From contig CAYYVJ010000049.1 in the NCBI GenBank assembly GCA_964475115.1, positions 1-15,770 on the forward strand: a DNA stretch of 15,770 bases. The letters are read 5' to 3'. This DNA comes from CAYYVJ01 sp964475115 (GTDB taxonomy: Bacteria > Bacillota > Clostridia > Lachnospirales > Lachnospiraceae). The position numbers were made by a program, and so were the translations under genes. Each line of letters opens with the position of its first letter. Position 1 is the first letter of the stretch. The notes beneath the pieces are model-generated. The model made no database searches. It saw only the letters and a list, made by a program, of their open reading frames with translations, and was not told where the DNA came from. This document shows, piece after piece, positions 13,651-15,770 of the stretch.

Positions 13651-15770
13651 ATATCACTACTTTTAACATTAATTCTTTCATATGTTCTAAAAGTTTTCTT
13701 ACTGTTTGAATTTGCCCTGCATCATCCTTTATCTCAAGCTTACTATAGGTATAAGTAAAGTATGGTTTTTTATCCGCTGTAAACTTCAATTGATTTCTAA
13801 AGGTTGTTAAAATGGTTGGAATCTTGGCCACATCAACTGCTGCTTTCTCATACATTACGATTTTTATCGTTTGCTTATTTGCATTAATCTCTGTAATATC
13901 TAAGCTATGAGCTACAGACTTCATGTAAGCAATGGAAATAAGATTCTCAACTGATTTTGGCATTGTACCAAAACGATCAATTAATTCATCTTGCATATCC
14001 ATATATTCTTTTTCATTTTCAATTCCTGCAATTCTTTTATAAACATCTAATTTCTGAAGTTCATTTCTAATATAACTACTTGGAATATAAGCATTAATAT
14101 CCATATCAATGGTAGTTTCAAACTCTTTTTCTGTAGATTCTCCCTTTAAAACCTTTACTGCTTCATTTAACATCTTACAGTATAAATCGTAACCTACCGC
14201 CTCCATATGCCCATGCTGTTCTGCTCCCAAGATATTTCCTGCTCCACGTATCTCTAAATCTCTCATTGCAATTCTAAATCCAGAACCAAGCTCCGTAAAA
14301 TCTCTTATTGCTTGAAGACGCTTTTCAGCTACTTCTTTTAACATTTTATCTCTTTTGTACATTAAAAATGCATATGCTGTACGATTTGAACGTCCTACAC
14401 GTCCCCTTAACTGATAAAGCTGTGACAATCCAAGTTGATCCGCATCATGAATAATCATGGTATTTACATTGGATATATCGAGTCCAGTTTCAATAATGGT
14501 AGTAGATACAAGTACATCAATTTCTCCATTAATAAAATCATACATAATTCGCTCTAACTGACGTTCTTGCATTTGTCCATGGGCATAAGCAACATTTGCA
14601 TCTGGCACTAGTGCTGCAATTTTATCTGCAATTTCATCAATGTTTTTTACTCGATTAAACACATAATATACTTGTCCTCCTCTAGCCATCTCCCTATTTA
14701 TGGCCTCACGAACCATTTCATCGTTGAATTCCATAACAAAGGTTTGAATTGGCATACGGTCAACTGGAGGCTCTTCTAGAACGCTCATATCTCTGATTCC
14801 AATCAAACTCATATGAAGTGTTCTTGGTATAGGTGTAGCTGTTAAAGTCAATACGTCCACAGTATCTTTTAGTTGCTTAATCTTTTCTTTATGAGTAACC
14901 CCAAAACGTTGTTCTTCATCTACGATTAAAAGACCTAAATCTTTGAATATAAGATCCTTAGAAAGCACTCTATGAGTACCAATTACAATGTCTACCATAC
15001 CCTTCTTAAGACCTTCTATCGTCTTCTTTTGCTCTGTTGAAGTTCGAAACCTAGACATCATCGCTATATTTACAGGAAAATCCTTCATTCGCTGCACAAA
15101 GGTATTATAATGTTGTTGAGCTAAAATAGTGGTCGGAACTAAATATACTACCTGTTTTCCTTCCTGTACCGCCTTAAAGGCTGCACGTATGGCAATTTCA
15201 GTTTTACCAAAGCCTACATCACCACAAATAAGACGATCCATTATCTTTTTACTTTCCATATCTTTCTTCGTAGCTTCAATAGCCATAATTTGGTCTTCTG
15301 TTTCTTCATATGGGAAAAATTCTTCAAATTCTTTTTGCCATACGGTATCCTCACCATACTCATAGCCTGCTTTCGATTGTCTTGTAGCATATAAATTAAC
15401 CAAATCTCTTGCGACTTCTCTTACTGCACCTTTTACTTTTGATTTTGTCCTTTGCCACTCCTGACCACCTAATTTATTTAGCTTAGGTTTTTTAGCGTCC
15501 GAACTCGCGTATTTTTGAATCAAATTTAATTGGGTTGCTAAAATATATAAATTTCCACCATCTGAATATTCGATTTTAATGTAATCTTTTGCTGTCTTTT
15601 CAACTTCTATCTTTTCTATTCCTTTATAAATACCCAATCCATGATTTTCATGAACTACATAATCTCCTATATTTAAATCTGTAAAACTTTGAATCTTCTT
15701 TCCTTCGTATGTGGATTTTTTCTTTCGCTTCTTTTTCTCCACGCCAAAAATATCCGTTTCTGTGATGACA
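13649..15770 (-). CDS. mfd: Transcription-repair coupling factor Mfd, N-terminal part outside window
   Basis: About 706 C-terminal residues of a protein of about 1,170 are visible; the reading frame stays open to the window edge (VITETDIFG before the GTG at 15742), so the UvrB-like N-terminal part lies beyond. Mfd removes stalled RNA polymerase at lesions and recruits UvrA. Counting from that GTG, the RNA polymerase-interacting CarD-like domain is at about 20-77 (NIGDYVVHENHGLGIYKG). The helicase has Walker A GDVGFGKT (174-181), DEEQ (275-278), TATPIPRT (301-308) and QLRGRVGRSNR further on. The C-terminal TRCF domain follows (ELIDRFGTMP). GTG 15742 is internal to the frame, not the true start. 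Confidence 0.97.
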   Translation of the reverse strand, partial: VITETDIFGVEKKKRKKKSTYEGKKIQSFTDLNIGDYVVHENHGLGIYKGIEKIEVEKTAKDYIKIEYSDGGNLYILATQLNLIQKYASSDAKKPKLNKLGGQEWQRTKSKVKGAVREVARDLVNLYATRQSKAGYEYGEDTVWQKEFEEFFPYEETEDQIMAIEATKKDMESKKIMDRLICGDVGFGKTEIAIRAAFKAVQEGKQVVYLVPTTILAQQHYNTFVQRMKDFPVNIAMMSRFRTSTEQKKTIEGLKKGMVDIVIGTHRVLSKDLIFKDLGLLIVDEEQRFGVTHKEKIKQLKDTVDVLTLTATPIPRTLHMSLIGIRDMSVLEEPPVDRMPIQTFVMEFNDEMVREAINREMARGGQVYYVFNRVKNIDEIADKIAALVPDANVAYAHGQMQERQLERIMYDFINGEIDVLVSTTIIETGLDISNVNTMIIHDADQLGLSQLYQLRGRVGRSNRTAYAFLMYKRDKMLKEVAEKRLQAIRDFTELGSGFRIAMRDLEIRGAGNILGAEQHGHMEAVGYDLYCKMLNEAVKVLKGESTEKEFETTIDMDINAYIPSSYIRNELQKLDVYKRIAGIENEKEYMDMQDELIDRFGTMPKSVENLISIAYMKSVAHSLDITEINANKQTIKIVMYEKAAVDVAKIPTILTTFRNQLKFTADKKPYFTYTYSKLEIKDDAGQIQTVRKLLEHMKELMLKVVI

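Overview
The window looks like a low-GC, spore-forming Firmicute of the class Clostridia, most likely Lachnospiraceae or a close relative. The reasons are the AT-rich sequence, the strong GGAGG-type ribosome binding sites, and the gene order mfd - spoVT - hup - rqcP - yabP - yabQ - divIC - spoIIE - tilS - hpt - ftsH. That order matches the well-known Bacillus subtilis mfd-to-ftsH block, with yabM, mazG, yabR, yabS and yabT absent and hup present. The genus call is inference.

Layout by coordinate. Positions 1-200 hold the 3' part of tRNA-Tyr(GUA), a complete tRNA-Gly(UCC) and a terminator. From 221 to 3454, on the minus strand, come comFB, a cytoplasmic GH13 neopullulanase-like enzyme and an AAC(3)-family N-acetyltransferase, ending at a terminator facing the tRNAs. 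The 343-base gap 3455-3797 carries the comFB promoter, the terminator of the ftsH transcript, two Spo0A-box-like sites and a candidate C-rich small RNA. From 3798 to 7561 (minus) are tilS-hpt-ftsH, with their own promoter overlapping the spoIIE stop codon. From 7616 to 9616 is spoIIE, behind a promoter with 21-bp spacing and 0A boxes. From 9811 to 10905 are yabP-yabQ-divIC. Then come rqcP, hup and spoVT as separate units, each followed by an intrinsic terminator. At 12593-13609 (plus) is a GerMN-domain lipoprotein that interrupts the block. From 13649 to the window end (minus) is mfd, whose 5' part lies outside.

The minus-strand block mixes housekeeping genes (transcription-coupled repair, nucleoid protein, ribosome quality control, septum formation, tRNA-Ile lysidine synthesis, purine salvage, membrane proteolysis) with sporulation genes (spoVT, yabP, yabQ, spoIIE). 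The regulatory DNA fits that mix. There is a Spo0A-type promoter at spoIIE, a forespore-sigma-like promoter at spoVT, a possible mother-cell promoter built into the terminator before yabP, and sigma-A-like promoters at tilS, hup and comFB.

No mobile element, CRISPR array or defence system was seen. The least explained structure is the candidate small RNA at about 3572-3671: a C7 apical loop, further C-rich single-stranded motifs, and a terminator loop that can pair with an upstream segment.
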